Source: an uncultured Oscillospiraceae bacterium
GTDB taxonomy: Bacteria > Bacillota_A > Clostridia > Oscillospirales > Oscillospiraceae
NCBI GenBank assembly: GCA_900754605.1
Contig: CAAEDK010000179.1
Span: forward strand, 1-30,555
DNA length: 30,555 nucleotides
Direction: 5' to 3'
Below the pieces are notes generated by a model. It was not told the origin of the DNA and did no database searches. It saw only the letters and a list, made by a program, of their open reading frames with translations. The position numbers and the translations under genes are program-made. Positions 30,467 through 30,555 of the stretch are shown here, piece after piece (the stretch's first letter is position 1; each line of letters starts with the position of its first letter).

Positions 30467-30555
30467 TTACTTCTTGTAGTAGGTGGGTCGGCCCTTCTCG
30501 TCGTGGTCCTTGTCGAAGGTGGGATAGGCGCCGCCGTTGAAGCCGTTGTAGCCCA
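30467..30555 (-). CDS. C-terminus of an unidentified protein (gene continues past the window)
   Basis: The frame ends GYNGFNGGAYPTFDKDHDEK and GRPTYYKK before a TAA (30467-30469), and has no start in the window. The GC-rich codon use fits the chromosome and a hairpin follows. The family cannot be told from 28 residues. Confidence 0.6.
   Translation of the reverse strand, partial: GYNGFNGGAYPTFDKDHDEKGRPTYYKK

Noticed and set aside
1..30555. CRISPR array or long tandem repeat
   Set aside because: No regularly spaced repeat of 20 or more bases was found. The only ordered repeats are the short TTAAT boxes and the tRNA half.

Overview
The window looks like a chromosomal segment of a Gram-positive anaerobe of the class Clostridia, probably an Oscillospiraceae relative of the Flavonifractor/Intestinimonas type. 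This is an inference from the GC-rich housekeeping genes, strong GGAGG ribosome binding sites, an SLH-domain surface protein, the redox repressor Rex, a small Gly/Cys-rich protein and the clostridial layout of the potassium genes. No species marker can be checked here.

Region 1 (1-3.6 kb) is ordinary backbone: the 3' end of a 5S rRNA with its terminator, sfsA, mntP, a convergent Cys/Gly-rich microprotein, and a leftward rex plus SLH-protein unit. A sigma-A promoter and a Rex-like operator lie in front of rex. Region 2 (3.6-9.3 kb) is an integration hot spot in decay. It holds a duplicated 5' half of tRNA-Arg(CCG), the intact tRNA, large palindromes, an IS3-family insertion sequence with visible terminal inverted repeats, an AT-rich OLD-like ATPase, a broken class-C26 glutamine amidotransferase gene, two integrase relics and one unidentified relic.

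Region 3 (9.3-28.7 kb) is the main interest: an almost uninterrupted potassium and osmotic-homeostasis locus. Leftward it has an OpuC-type quaternary-amine ABC transporter followed by a YitT-family membrane protein. Rightward it has a solo kdpD, then two microprotein genes, kdpF, kdpA, kdpB, kdpC and an unknown 294-aa protein. A microprotein gene, a KtrB/KtrA potassium channel pair, a membrane-anchored protein of unknown role, and a second kdpD overlapping the only kdpE complete it. Five promoters in this region carry TTAAT-type direct repeats with an 11-bp period whose last copy sits 15-16 bp upstream of a -10 element. Two of them (kdp and ktr) share the exact spacing 0/11/31/42. I infer a single OmpR/PhoB-type response regulator, most simply KdpE, controlling the Kdp pump, the Ktr channel, the first sensor kinase and the osmolyte importer together.

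Region 4 (28.7-30.5 kb) is a second gene graveyard: large hairpins, an unidentified C-terminal relic with its terminator, the last helix-turn-helix of an AraC regulator, and a broken glycerol-dehydrogenase-like gene. The C-terminus of a leftward gene enters from the right edge.
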